From NCBI RefSeq assembly GCF_000271405.2, contig NC_018081.1, positions 2,524,912 through 2,588,911 on the forward strand: a DNA stretch of 64,000 bases, read 5' to 3'. The stretch is from Enterococcus hirae ATCC 9790 (lineage in GTDB: Bacteria > Bacillota > Bacilli > Lactobacillales > Enterococcaceae). Positions 26,777 through 34,792 of the stretch are shown here, piece by piece. The notes beneath the pieces were generated by a model. It was not told where the DNA came from, searched no databases, and saw only the letters and a list, made by a program, of their open reading frames with translations. The number at the start of each line of letters is the position of its first letter. Within the stretch, counting starts at the first letter, position 1. The position numbers were made by a program, and so were the translations under genes.

Positions 26777-27055
26777 TTTATATTCATGTAAGCGTTATCC
26801 GAGACGAAAGAGAGATTTTTTCTACAAAAAAACGTGAGATTAACCTTTTCTTAATAACTAGACAGCTACTCTTTTTAGAGACATTATGCTTGATTTTACG
26901 ACAAAGAAATCGCTTTCGATTACATATGTTACTTCAAATATTACAAAAAAGGTAGATTTGTCATAAAGCTATTACCTATGAAATATATCCCCGTGGTAAA
27001 GTATTCCTCGTTGGTCACAACAAAACTATTTTTAAATTTACGAAGGAGCTTTTAC

Positions 27056-27673
27056 ATGAAATCACTTAAAACATTACTATTAGGAACAACTTTGACTGCC
27101 GGCGCACTATTCTTTATGGGAACATCTGCACATGCGGACGAAGCTTATACCGTTCAATCAGGTGATACGCTATCAACGATTTCTCAAAAATACGTTGGTG
27201 ATAACTCCTTGATCCAAACTATTGCAGAAAAAAATTCAATCTCAAACATCAACTTGATTTATTCAGGTCAACAATTAACAATCCCAACAGGCGAACAAGC
27301 AGCAACAACACAAACAGCTTACCAAGCGCCTGCTCAAACAAAAACAGTGGCTGAACAACCAGTGAAGCAAGAACCAGTTCAACAAGCAGCACCTGCTCAA
27401 CCAGTTGCTCAAGCAACGCAAACAGCGGCACAAGCAACACCAGCGACAACAAACACAAGCTCAGCGAAAGAATGGATCGCTCAAAAAGAATCTAGCGGTT
27501 CTTATACAGCAACAAACGGTCGTTACATCGGACGTTACCAATTAGATTCTTCTTACTTAAATGGTGACTATTCAGCAGCAAACCAAGAACGAGTTGCTGA
27601 ACAATACGTATCTTCTCGTTATGGCTCATGGGAAGCAGCTAAATCTTTCTGGGAAGCAAACGGTTGGTACTAA
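27056..27673 (+). CDS. Secreted LysM protein with transglycosylase-like C-terminus
   Basis: A 205-aa secreted wall protein. Signal peptide at 1-27 (TLLLGTTLTAGALFFMGTSAHA), LysM at about 30-73 (YTVQSGDTLSTISQKYVG, NLIYSGQQLTIP), a Gln/Ala/Thr/Pro-rich linker at about 75-140, then a 65-residue domain AKEWIAQKESSGSY...SWEAAKSFWEANGWY that resembles the resuscitation/transglycosylase-like domains of IsaA/SceD-type proteins, with Glu in QKESSG as likely catalytic residue. The start at 27056 is fixed by CGAAGGAG; the upstream ATG at 26978 would mask the signal peptide. Known in enterococci as abundant secreted antigens; likely peptidoglycan remodelling. Confidence 0.88.
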   Translation: MKSLKTLLLGTTLTAGALFFMGTSAHADEAYTVQSGDTLSTISQKYVGDNSLIQTIAEKNSISNINLIYSGQQLTIPTGEQAATTQTAYQAPAQTKTVAEQPVKQEPVQQAAPAQPVAQATQTAAQATPATTNTSSAKEWIAQKESSGSYTATNGRYIGRYQLDSSYLNGDYSAANQERVAEQYVSSRYGSWEAAKSFWEANGWY

Positions 27674-27695
27674 TATAAAATAGCTTGTTTAAAAA

Positions 27696-27730
27696 GCGAA
27701 GGTCCCTCTTTAGGATCTTCGTTTTTTTTT
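27696..27730 (+). terminator. Terminator of the LysM gene
   Basis: CGAAGGTCC/GGATCTTCG (one G-T pair) with a short loop and a T9 run, 24 nt past the stop. Confidence 0.9.
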
Positions 27731-27780
27731 ACTAAGCAAAGCGTAAATGAAAAAAATTGGCAGAAATGGTATCCTTTCTG

Positions 27781-28692
27781 TCAATTTTTTTGGTAATTTC
27801 GATTTTCTAATTCCAGTTTGGCAAATGGTGGTTCGTTCATCGTGTTTTTTGAACAGTTGTGTTTGTCTAACTGCTCAAAATTATTTTTTGTTTCTTTCAT
27901 GACGTTCAATAAATAGTTGTTCTCTGCTTTCAATCGTTTCACTAATGAATTCAAATAATTGTTTTCTTTATGTAATTCGTCTATTGTTTTACTCTTTTCG
28001 TCTGTCATATGATTTGAGTAGTTGTCTGTTTCTCTTACTGGTTTCTTCATCCCCACCTCAGAAGGCAACAACGAGTGGTGAAGTAATTTAGTATACAGTT
28101 CTTTGTATTCCTGATACTCAGCATTCAATTGTTCTTTCATATGATCATTTGTCGATTTCTTTCGATAGATGGATGTCTTATTTTGTTGAAGAACTGCTTC
28201 TAACTTTTTGAGTAATTCTGTTTCTATTTCACAGTTTTTATATTTGGACATAATATAAGCAGAATTGAGACGTCCTTCTTTCATGGGTATTAGGCCAATA
28301 TGTAAGTGTGGTTTCTCTTCATCAAAATGAACATGTGCATAAATGATATTCGATAGACCGTATAGTTTTTGAAAGGTTTGAACAATTTGTAAAAAAAATA
28401 GTTTTGTTTCTCTTACTGATAATTTTTTTAATGCCGATTCTTTAAAGATGATTCGCCATTCAATTAATATTGTCCAATTAGAATGAATCGATTTTGTTGA
28501 AGATAAATGGGTCAAATATTTTCTAATGATCTTTTTATAGTCAATAAATTTCTTATTTAAAACATCATAATTTAAAGATGTTTTATCTGGTTGTACAATA
28601 CTTGATTCAACTATTTCTCTTTGATTATGTCTTTGGACTTGTTCTAATTCATAAAATCGATAATCCGTTTTTTCTAATTTGATTGATTTAAT
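27781..28692 (-). CDS. MobV-family relaxase (Mob/Pre), apparent ATT start
   Basis: About 303 aa of a plasmid mobilisation/recombination relaxase. Two family motifs are visible when read from an ATT at 28692: RHNQRE with His at residue 22, as in MobM's nicking His, and the metal-binding HVHFDEEKPHLH at 120-131. The C-terminal third is a coiled coil (NNYLNSLVKRLKAENNYLLNVMKE). AAGGAGG sits 7 nt before the ATT; a stop codon lies directly upstream in frame, and no ATG, GTG or TTG occurs before codon 60, which is past motif I. It is shorter than most MobV proteins (400+). No rep gene or clear oriT is adjacent, so it is probably a relic of an integrated element. Confidence 0.8.
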   Translation of the reverse strand: MKSIKLEKTDYRFYELEQVQRHNQREIVESSIVQPDKTSLNYDVLNKKFIDYKKIIRKYLTHLSSTKSIHSNWTILIEWRIIFKESALKKLSVRETKLFFLQIVQTFQKLYGLSNIIYAHVHFDEEKPHLHIGLIPMKEGRLNSAYIMSKYKNCEIETELLKKLEAVLQQNKTSIYRKKSTNDHMKEQLNAEYQEYKELYTKLLHHSLLPSEVGMKKPVRETDNYSNHMTDEKSKTIDELHKENNYLNSLVKRLKAENNYLLNVMKETKNNFEQLDKHNCSKNTMNEPPFAKLELENRNYQKN

Positions 28693-28837
28693 AGTTCTGC
28701 CTCCTTACTTTCTTCTTACTATGTGAATCTTTCAAACAAGTAAATAAACAACGTTTTCATCTAAAGTTTAGTTAATTCTATCCCAAAAAACAAACCGAAA
28801 AATTCCTATTTCTTGGTAATTATGTACTTTTAGTGAA

Positions 28838-28866
28838 ATAAAAAAGGACCCTCTTTAAAGGATCCC
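28838..28866 (-). terminator. Terminator of the surface-protein module
   Basis: On the minus strand GGATCC-TTTAAAGA-GGGTCC (with G-T pairing) is followed by TTTTTTATTT. It lies ~115 nt past the gene ending at 28982 and should close that operon before the relaxase gene. Confidence 0.7.
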
Positions 28867-28981
28867 AAGTAAACCAGTTAAAACAAAACCTACTTCGTGA
28901 ATTTTCGAGTGAACTAAGATAATAAAGCAAGCTTTGGCCCGCCTCTAAATAACTATTTTTTATTATACTAGCTATGATTCG

Positions 28982-29488
28982 TTAATCAATACGGAGTGTT
29001 CCATCAATGGTTGTTGTATTGATTAGTTCTTTTTCATCATATACTTTATAATATATCTTTATGCCATGCGTACCCGAGGAAGGCATATTCTTGAAAGCAA
29101 CCGATTCAATCCCATTGTTGGGTGGAATCAATCCTGAAACATATAATTTTTTTTGATTAGATGCTAAATAGTATTCTACTTGTATATTATAGGAGTTGAC
29201 ACCCACATTACGTACATCCACGTGGGCTTTTCCCTCTTTATTTAATTCGATTTCATGCTTCAATACAATCCGAACATTGTCTTTATCGACTTCTTCCTGC
29301 ATCTTTTTTAATAATTCGCCATTATTCAACTGAGTGATGTTCTCATCAAAATCTGGCAATCCTGTAACGACTTGAGGGGGAGATTGATTAAAATAGAAGT
29401 ATCCACTGATCCCCAATATCAAAAGTACTACAGAGAAGGTTATCAGGATATATGTGCTTTTTTTTCTTTGTTTTGCTTTATGTGCCAT
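28982..29488 (-). CDS. Membrane-anchored accessory protein of the WxL-like module
   Basis: A 168-aa protein: Lys/Arg-rich N-terminus (KAKQRKKS), one membrane segment at about 12-32, then an extracellular domain of mostly beta strands (NVRIVLKHEIELN, AHVDVRNVGVNSYNIQVEYYLA, GTHGIKIYYKVYDEKELI). I do not know a named family; small N-anchored beta proteins of this type occur with WxL clusters, where they are thought to hold or present surface proteins. It is third in order after the LPxTG and WxL-like genes, but 304 nt away, so it may have its own promoter. The ATG follows AAAGGGAG. Confidence 0.7.
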   Translation of the reverse strand: MAHKAKQRKKSTYILITFSVVLLILGISGYFYFNQSPPQVVTGLPDFDENITQLNNGELLKKMQEEVDKDNVRIVLKHEIELNKEGKAHVDVRNVGVNSYNIQVEYYLASNQKKLYVSGLIPPNNGIESVAFKNMPSSGTHGIKIYYKVYDEKELINTTTIDGTLRID

Positions 29489-29792
29489 TTAAAAATCTCC
29501 CTTTCTGATAAAATCAAAAACAAATCGTCTCAACCAGATGGATAAAAAAATCATTCGTTAAGCATTTACTTTTATTTTTTTTCAAACAATCCACAAGTTT
29601 TTTTGTTGATCAACTAGTTTCTTTCGTTCCAACAGTTTATACTTTCAATGATTAGCAGAACTCCAACTATTTGGAATCCTGCTAAATGGTATTCTAAGAC
29701 AGTCATGTCATTGTTACTATGTGCGAAATTCCCTGTTTATTCTGCTGGGGATTCCAATAATATATGATATAAATGAAACAAATCACGCTTTT
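29489..29792. other. Intergenic stretch with one hairpin
   Basis: No gene. TTAGCAG...CTGCTAA at 29652-29685 forms a stem with an inner CCAA/TTGG part but no T-run; it may slow transcription or protect the mRNA between the WxL-like gene and its downstream partner. Confidence 0.4.
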
Positions 29793-30422
29793 TTATGATT
29801 CAGTATCTTTTAAAGCAGTGAAATTAAACGTTATTTCGTAACTTGGTCTAACCACTTGATTTTCTTTAAATCCTTCAGCGATTTTTCCTTCGAATTTTAA
29901 CGTTTTAGATGAAGATTTATCTAATTCTGTTAAATAAGTAGGGCTATTAAGAAATTGACCCGCAACACTTTGTAAACGGACGCCCGCTTCATTTGTTGGC
30001 GTAAAGTATAAATCTTGTCTTACACCCGATTGACTTTTTTCTTCAAATTTTGATATTTCAATCTTGACTCTACGTGCACTAGAATTATTTGTTACGGTAT
30101 AAATAGGTGATAAGATATTAGGAAGTGGCTGGCCATCATCTGTTACCGCATTTGCATAACGTACTTTTGTAGGTACAGTGATGTCAACATAAGATACATC
30201 TTCCGGTCCGACCGGATCCCATGGACCAATCCAGCCATCCACTCCAATTTGTGCATTATCTTTTCCTTGAATAGTTGCGCTGTCATCCTCAGGGTCACTT
30301 AATCCAGGAATCCAGCCTAATTCATTATCTTTAACTGTTTCTGCACTTGCATTCATTGTTCCAATTCCAAATCCACCTAATAAAATAGATGATACTAGTA
30401 ACACATTTGTCAACTTCTTCAT
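29793..30422 (-). CDS. WxL-like secreted surface protein
   Basis: A 209-aa exported protein. Signal peptide at 1-27 (LLVSSILLGGFGIGTMNASA). After a short Asp-rich stretch comes IGVDGWIGPWDPVGPED, then a beta-rich domain (SYVDITVPTKVRYA, NNSSARRVKIEISKFEEKS, RPSYEITFNFTALKD). Overall it follows enterococcal WxL proteins that bind peptidoglycan non-covalently. However, the C-terminal Y-x3-[LIV]-T-W-x-L motif is degenerate: YEITFNFTAL has no Trp. The ATG follows GAGGAGAG. It lies 55 nt after the LPxTG gene. Possible role: adhesion or wall binding; not provable from sequence. Confidence 0.78.
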   Translation of the reverse strand: MKKLTNVLLVSSILLGGFGIGTMNASAETVKDNELGWIPGLSDPEDDSATIQGKDNAQIGVDGWIGPWDPVGPEDVSYVDITVPTKVRYANAVTDDGQPLPNILSPIYTVTNNSSARRVKIEISKFEEKSQSGVRQDLYFTPTNEAGVRLQSVAGQFLNSPTYLTELDKSSSKTLKFEGKIAEGFKENQVVRPSYEITFNFTALKDTES

Positions 30423-30477
30423 TATTCTGTCTCTCTCCTCGCTGAAAACGTCTCACAACATTTCCATAAAAATAAAA

Positions 30478-30846
30478 TTACATGATATAGTTTTTTTCTC
30501 GATTGAGCTCAATCAACATAACCGTTGAGAAAAGGGATACAATTGTTCCAAGTAACATCATATAAACGCTCAATTGTTCACCAGTTTGTGGAAGTCTCAC
30601 TTTTTTTGAAGAACCTGAATCAGATGGTGTGATCGTTATAGTTGCTTTTTCTTTGGTTCCTGCGTCACTTACGTTATCAATTGTACTGGCATCTGCGTCC
30701 GCATCCCATACTCCTATTATTGCTTCAACTTGAATCGTTTGTTCATTTGTGGTTTGTGCATGACAGTTTGTTGTAATGAAAAGACTAACCATTAAAACAC
30801 CTATCAAATAATACATCACTCTTTTTATTTCGCTCTTCACCTCCAA
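30478..30846 (-). CDS. Small LPxTG wall-anchored protein
   Basis: Up to 122 aa. Signal segment at about 10-30 (YYLIGVLMVSLFITTNCHAQ), a short exposed part of only ~65 residues with VEAIIGVWDADADAS and many Thr/Asp, then the sortase signal LPQTGE near 95, a hydrophobic helix and the charged tail NREKN. Start unclear: the frame opens at TTG 30846; GGAGG lies near 30838, and ATG at 30816 is also possible. Its IGxWD segment resembles the one in the downstream WxL-like protein. Small LPxTG proteins of this kind are regular members of WxL operons. Confidence 0.78.
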   Translation of the reverse strand: MEVKSEIKRVMYYLIGVLMVSLFITTNCHAQTTNEQTIQVEAIIGVWDADADASTIDNVSDAGTKEKATITITPSDSGSSKKVRLPQTGEQLSVYMMLLGTIVSLFSTVMLIELNREKNYIM

Positions 30847-31063
30847 TACTTTAACGACGCAACCTCCACAATAATATTATCCGTAAAAATAAAATAGAAT
30901 GAAAACCAAGTTTTACCGATAGATTGGTAAATACCTTTTCCATTAGTAATTGTTATGTAACAAAAAGATGATTAGCTTAGAACATCTAAAAAATAATACT
31001 TAATTTTTAGCCATATCAGTTGATAAGCGGAAACTTTTCCGAAATTTATAGTCATAGTGTAAA

Positions 31064-32536
31064 CTAACTATCCATACTGGAATTAACTTTTATATGGTAA
31101 TAATCAACTAATTTATTAATGATATCTTCATCAAAATAACTAGACATCCCAATCGTTGGAATACCGAAATGGTCAGGCGAATATACATCTGTTAAAAGGC
31201 AATCGAACTTTTGTAAATAGCCCTTTTGTATTTGAGTAGTAGGATCGAGTATCTCAATTTTGATATTATGTCTAAAATAAAATTGAATTTCCTCTTTGAG
31301 CATCCGCATATGATCGTAAGAGCTATCCAATAAAAGCGCTACATTGATACTTGCTTTACTTTCTCTCACGCGTACCCATAGTTCAGACCAAGAAGTTAAT
31401 AATTTGAAGATGGATTGCTGGATCATTTCATCTAAGTAAGATAAAAATGGATTACCAAGAGAAAAGTAAATATCAAAAAATTCATCTCTTAATGCGGTAA
31501 CTAACTCAGGACTTACCTTCAACGTATTTTCAAAAAAATCCGTTTTTTTATTGTATAAAATATAAGTAGGTCGCACCGAACTCATGGTCGTCCAATAAAT
31601 ATCATGAATCAATTTATCTCGATTCTCGCAAAGTAATCCAAAACGTTCTTCCAGCAAAGTAATCACATAGCCGATCTGTTTCTTTATTGAGACCGAATCG
31701 ATTTCAACTCCTTCTGAATGAAAGCGAGCGATTGGATTAATTGGCTGATGGAATTCATAAAATAATTGCTGAAGATTTTCTTTTACACTTTTGATGCCAA
31801 AGACATTATGTATTTTTTCTACTAGTTTTTTTTCGTTCATTAGATGTGTAAAATGAAAAGGTATCTCGTTAACTTCTAATTGATAGCCTTGCTTCAATCG
31901 TGTAAAACAGACATACAATTGAAATTTTAAATTTCCCAAAAATAAATGATGGTCATTGTTCACAATTGCCCATATCGTATTTTCTTTGATGAATATATCA
32001 ATGATCTCTGAAATCAAATTTCTTTCTTCTTTTTGTATCAATTTTTCGGGCAAATGATATTTCTCAGAAAAATATACTGAAAAGAAGTCTCTGATATTCC
32101 CTTCGTTTCCGATAATTTTGATTTGATTGGTAATTTGAAAATCGAAAAACCGGATTTCTTGATTGATTCGATTAATTACCCTTGATACCTGAGTTTCTGA
32201 AATATAAAGCAAATCACTAAGCTCTTCTTTAGAAGTAACTTTTCCTAGGAAAATCGTTTCCAGTAATGTGTATTCTAGACTCTTTTCAAGAATTTTTGAA
32301 CAGATAAATGACTTAGGCGTTGTGATATCTTTCTTTAAAATGATTCCTGCTCTAAAAGAAGTTTCAATTGATAGAGGCTCAATCATTTCGTTGACTTGAG
32401 ATAGATCATTTCGAATGGTTTTTTCTGAACTATCAATTTTTTCAGCTAATTCCGCAGTCGTAATCCATTCCGTATTCCAAAGGATTTCTAAAATATTCAA
32501 TTGGCGTCTCAAACGCCCGTCTAATATTTCTCTCAT
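31064..32536 (-). CDS. Mga-like transcriptional regulator 1
   Basis: A 490-aa cytosolic regulator of the Mga/AtxA type. Helix-turn-helix regions at about 12-60 (ILEILWNTEWITTAELAEKIDSSEKTIRNDLSQ) and 95-140 (LSDLLYISETQVSRVINRI), central PRD-like helical domains, and a C-terminal EIIB-like domain from about 395 (INVALLLDSSYDHMRMLKEEI). Family members are controlled by PTS phosphorylation of the PRDs. It is transcribed toward the LPxTG/WxL-like genes, ending 218 nt before them, which suggests it activates them. GGAGAGG precedes the ATG. Confidence 0.85.
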   Translation of the reverse strand: MREILDGRLRRQLNILEILWNTEWITTAELAEKIDSSEKTIRNDLSQVNEMIEPLSIETSFRAGIILKKDITTPKSFICSKILEKSLEYTLLETIFLGKVTSKEELSDLLYISETQVSRVINRINQEIRFFDFQITNQIKIIGNEGNIRDFFSVYFSEKYHLPEKLIQKEERNLISEIIDIFIKENTIWAIVNNDHHLFLGNLKFQLYVCFTRLKQGYQLEVNEIPFHFTHLMNEKKLVEKIHNVFGIKSVKENLQQLFYEFHQPINPIARFHSEGVEIDSVSIKKQIGYVITLLEERFGLLCENRDKLIHDIYWTTMSSVRPTYILYNKKTDFFENTLKVSPELVTALRDEFFDIYFSLGNPFLSYLDEMIQQSIFKLLTSWSELWVRVRESKASINVALLLDSSYDHMRMLKEEIQFYFRHNIKIEILDPTTQIQKGYLQKFDCLLTDVYSPDHFGIPTIGMSSYFDEDIINKLVDYYHIKVNSSMDS

Positions 32537-32696
32537 TTCTATTACATCTCTCCTCTCCTAACAGATAAATACTCCTTGTTTTATTTTTAGCATATCCCAA
32601 TCTTTAAAAATAACCTTAATATACCGAGCCCTTGGTAAAATATCTTTCATAATCTTTTATTTTTTCCACCGATCCATTGAGTTGTTCGTGATGCAA

Positions 32697-32746
32697 AGTA
32701 AAAAAATAGGAGACCAAAGACAATCATTCATCTCGGGTCCCTTTAC
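32697..32746 (-). terminator. Terminator of the second Mga-like gene
   Basis: GGGACC.../GGTCTCC stem with a T7 run on the minus strand, about 175 nt past the stop at 32918. The remainder of 32537-32917 shows no gene and should hold the promoter of regulator 1. Confidence 0.55.
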
Positions 32747-32917
32747 TAGGTAGATCTATGCAACAAACAGAATCGTTTTCACTAAATAGCACGCTCACTT
32801 TTTTTATAGTTAATGTAACGATAACTGCTCTTTGGATGTTTATTCGGAAATACTACTATGATTGTTACTGTATCGTTCAGCCTCTTTCTCAATATGTATA
32901 TTCAACTTGTTTTGCTT

Positions 32918-34402
32918 TTAGATGAGTATATTCTTTCTAAAAACGTGTAATTCTTCCTTTTTGTTGATCAAAAAATGATGTAGTTTTTTGACAAATTCTT
33001 CTCCAAAATAATTAGGGACGCCAATAATTTTCACATTTCCTAGATCGCCAGTATTAAAGCCATTGGTTAGGACACAATCATAGTGTTTTAGCTGATTCAC
33101 AGAATTTTGTGCTATTGGCAATAAAATATCAACTTCATATGTATTTCTAAAATGATATTCAATTTCTTCTTTTAGCATTTTTAAATGCCCGGCTGGTGCA
33201 TCTAATAGCAATGCAGCGTGGATTTTAATCGTTGGCTTACGTATTTCCGAACGAAATTCAGACCATTGTGAAACTAAAGTATAAATGGATTGATAAATCA
33301 TATTTTTTTTATCTAGAGAATGAACGGTTAGATCGTCATAAATTTCACTGAATTTAGCTTTCAAATTTAAAACGATATCTTGTCGATCATTCATTAATTC
33401 GCAGACAAAATTTTCTTCAACGTTATTTAAAATATGCGTTGGACCGATCGTACGAAATATCCGCCACATAACGGCCTGAAGTAGAGCTGTTTTGTTCTGG
33501 CATTTAATCTTAAATTCATAGCTAACTTCCAAAATCAGATTTTCCAGTCTTGTTTGTAAGATCGATTGACTAGTCCCTAGTTGTAAGCATCTTTCATTTA
33601 ATTTGAATGGAGCATGAAAATACTCAAACAGGTTAAACAAAACTTCTTCTGATAGTTCGATACCAAACACAGCTTGCCACCTTTTGTTTAATTCTCGATC
33701 TCCAGTAATCATAGAATAATTAAAATAATCTTCCTCTTGTTTAAAGAATGAGCTAGATTTACAACGATAGGCAGCCACCCATAATCTCATTCGCATTTTA
33801 TTCAATAAAAAATGATGTTGATCATCCATAACCATCTTCTCTTTATTTTGTTTATAAAAAATATCAAGTACTGTATCAATCAGTTGAAATTCTTCTGTTT
33901 TAAAAAGTAAATCGGGTGAAAGGTATTTTTCATAGAACAAACTAGAGAAAAGTTTACGGATATTTTTTTCGTGTCCGATCAATTTCAAATCATTTGTGAT
34001 TTTTATTTCGTATTTTTTCATTAAAATATTCATTTTATTATGTAATCGATTGAGTTGTGTTTCTGAAATAAAGAGTTGATCGCATAGTTCCCCTCTTTTC
34101 ATCATGGGATTGATGAATATCATTTCCAACATTTGACATTCGACACTTTTTTGTAAAAAAAGCGAATAAACATATGATTTTGAAACACCTAAGTCTTTAC
34201 TTAAAAAAACGCCATATTTTACCGAAGTCTCTATTTTTAAAGGTTCAATTATTTCATTCAGTTGTTTGATGTCTGTTCGGATCGTTTTTTCAACCCCACC
34301 TATTTTTTTGACGATCTCTGCAATCGTCAGCCATTCGTTGCTCCAGAGTAACTCTAAGAGTGCTAGCTGTCTTAAATTTTGTTTCGTTAGTAATTGCTTC
34401 AT
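32918..34402 (-). CDS. Mga-like transcriptional regulator 2
   Basis: A 494-aa paralogue of the downstream regulator, with the same order of domains: helix-turn-helix at about 13-60 (LLELLWSNEWLTIAEIVKKIGGVEKTIRTDIKQ), second DNA-binding region with LFISETQLNRLHNKM, PRD-like core, and EIIB-like C-terminus (IHAALLLDAPAGHLKMLKEEIEYHF). The two proteins align end to end by eye, so they arose by tandem duplication. The ATG follows AGGAGGG. It may regulate its paralogue, the surface genes, or genes elsewhere. Confidence 0.85.
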   Translation of the reverse strand: MKQLLTKQNLRQLALLELLWSNEWLTIAEIVKKIGGVEKTIRTDIKQLNEIIEPLKIETSVKYGVFLSKDLGVSKSYVYSLFLQKSVECQMLEMIFINPMMKRGELCDQLFISETQLNRLHNKMNILMKKYEIKITNDLKLIGHEKNIRKLFSSLFYEKYLSPDLLFKTEEFQLIDTVLDIFYKQNKEKMVMDDQHHFLLNKMRMRLWVAAYRCKSSSFFKQEEDYFNYSMITGDRELNKRWQAVFGIELSEEVLFNLFEYFHAPFKLNERCLQLGTSQSILQTRLENLILEVSYEFKIKCQNKTALLQAVMWRIFRTIGPTHILNNVEENFVCELMNDRQDIVLNLKAKFSEIYDDLTVHSLDKKNMIYQSIYTLVSQWSEFRSEIRKPTIKIHAALLLDAPAGHLKMLKEEIEYHFRNTYEVDILLPIAQNSVNQLKHYDCVLTNGFNTGDLGNVKIIGVPNYFGEEFVKKLHHFLINKKEELHVFRKNILI

Positions 34403-34694
34403 TTTTCCCTCCTAATCCCTCAAAATTTACAAACGCTTTGTTTTCTCTATTCTCCTCTATTATTAATTTTAATGTACGAAAATAAGTATGTCTACCATTT
34501 CATTAAAATATAAGTATAATAATATTAAAAAAGTAGTGATCAACCTATAAGATTCGTGCTTTTCTGCGAGGTAATATTTTAATAAAAATAACACTCAAGA
34601 TATCTATTATTAAAATATTTACTACCGGATCTTTTAGAGAACTCTATAAAGAGCCTTTCACTAAAATAATCTTTTTATCATTTTCACTACAATA

Positions 34695-34750
34695 GAAAAA
34701 ACGCCTAAATTCGAGGACATTTTCAGCCACAGATTTAAGCGTTTATTTTT
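34695..34750. terminator. Bidirectional terminator
   Basis: AAACGCCTAAAT/ATTTAAGCGTTT with a 22-nt loop and T-runs on both strands, 43 nt past the reductase stop. The rest of 34403-34792 shows no gene. Confidence 0.8.
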
Positions 34751-34792
34751 TATATTTAATCGTTTTTTTACATAATCAATACACTGTATTTT

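Noticed and set aside
26758-26955. 65-codon frame starting inside the DUF378 terminator
   Set aside because: It begins in a terminator stem, has no ribosome site and no protein-like pattern.
27297-27470. Low-complexity CAA/GCA-rich stretch
   Set aside because: It codes for the Gln/Ala/Pro/Thr linker of the LysM protein and is not a separate repeat element.
28693-28980. oriT upstream of the relaxase gene
   Set aside because: I could not find the TAGTGTG-TTA type nick region known for pMV158-like MobV systems; a degenerate site cannot be excluded.
31064-32536. BglG-type antiterminators as alternative for the two 490-aa regulators
   Set aside because: They have N-terminal DNA-binding helices rather than an RNA-binding CAT domain, and no PTS sugar genes or RAT-terminator structures adjoin.
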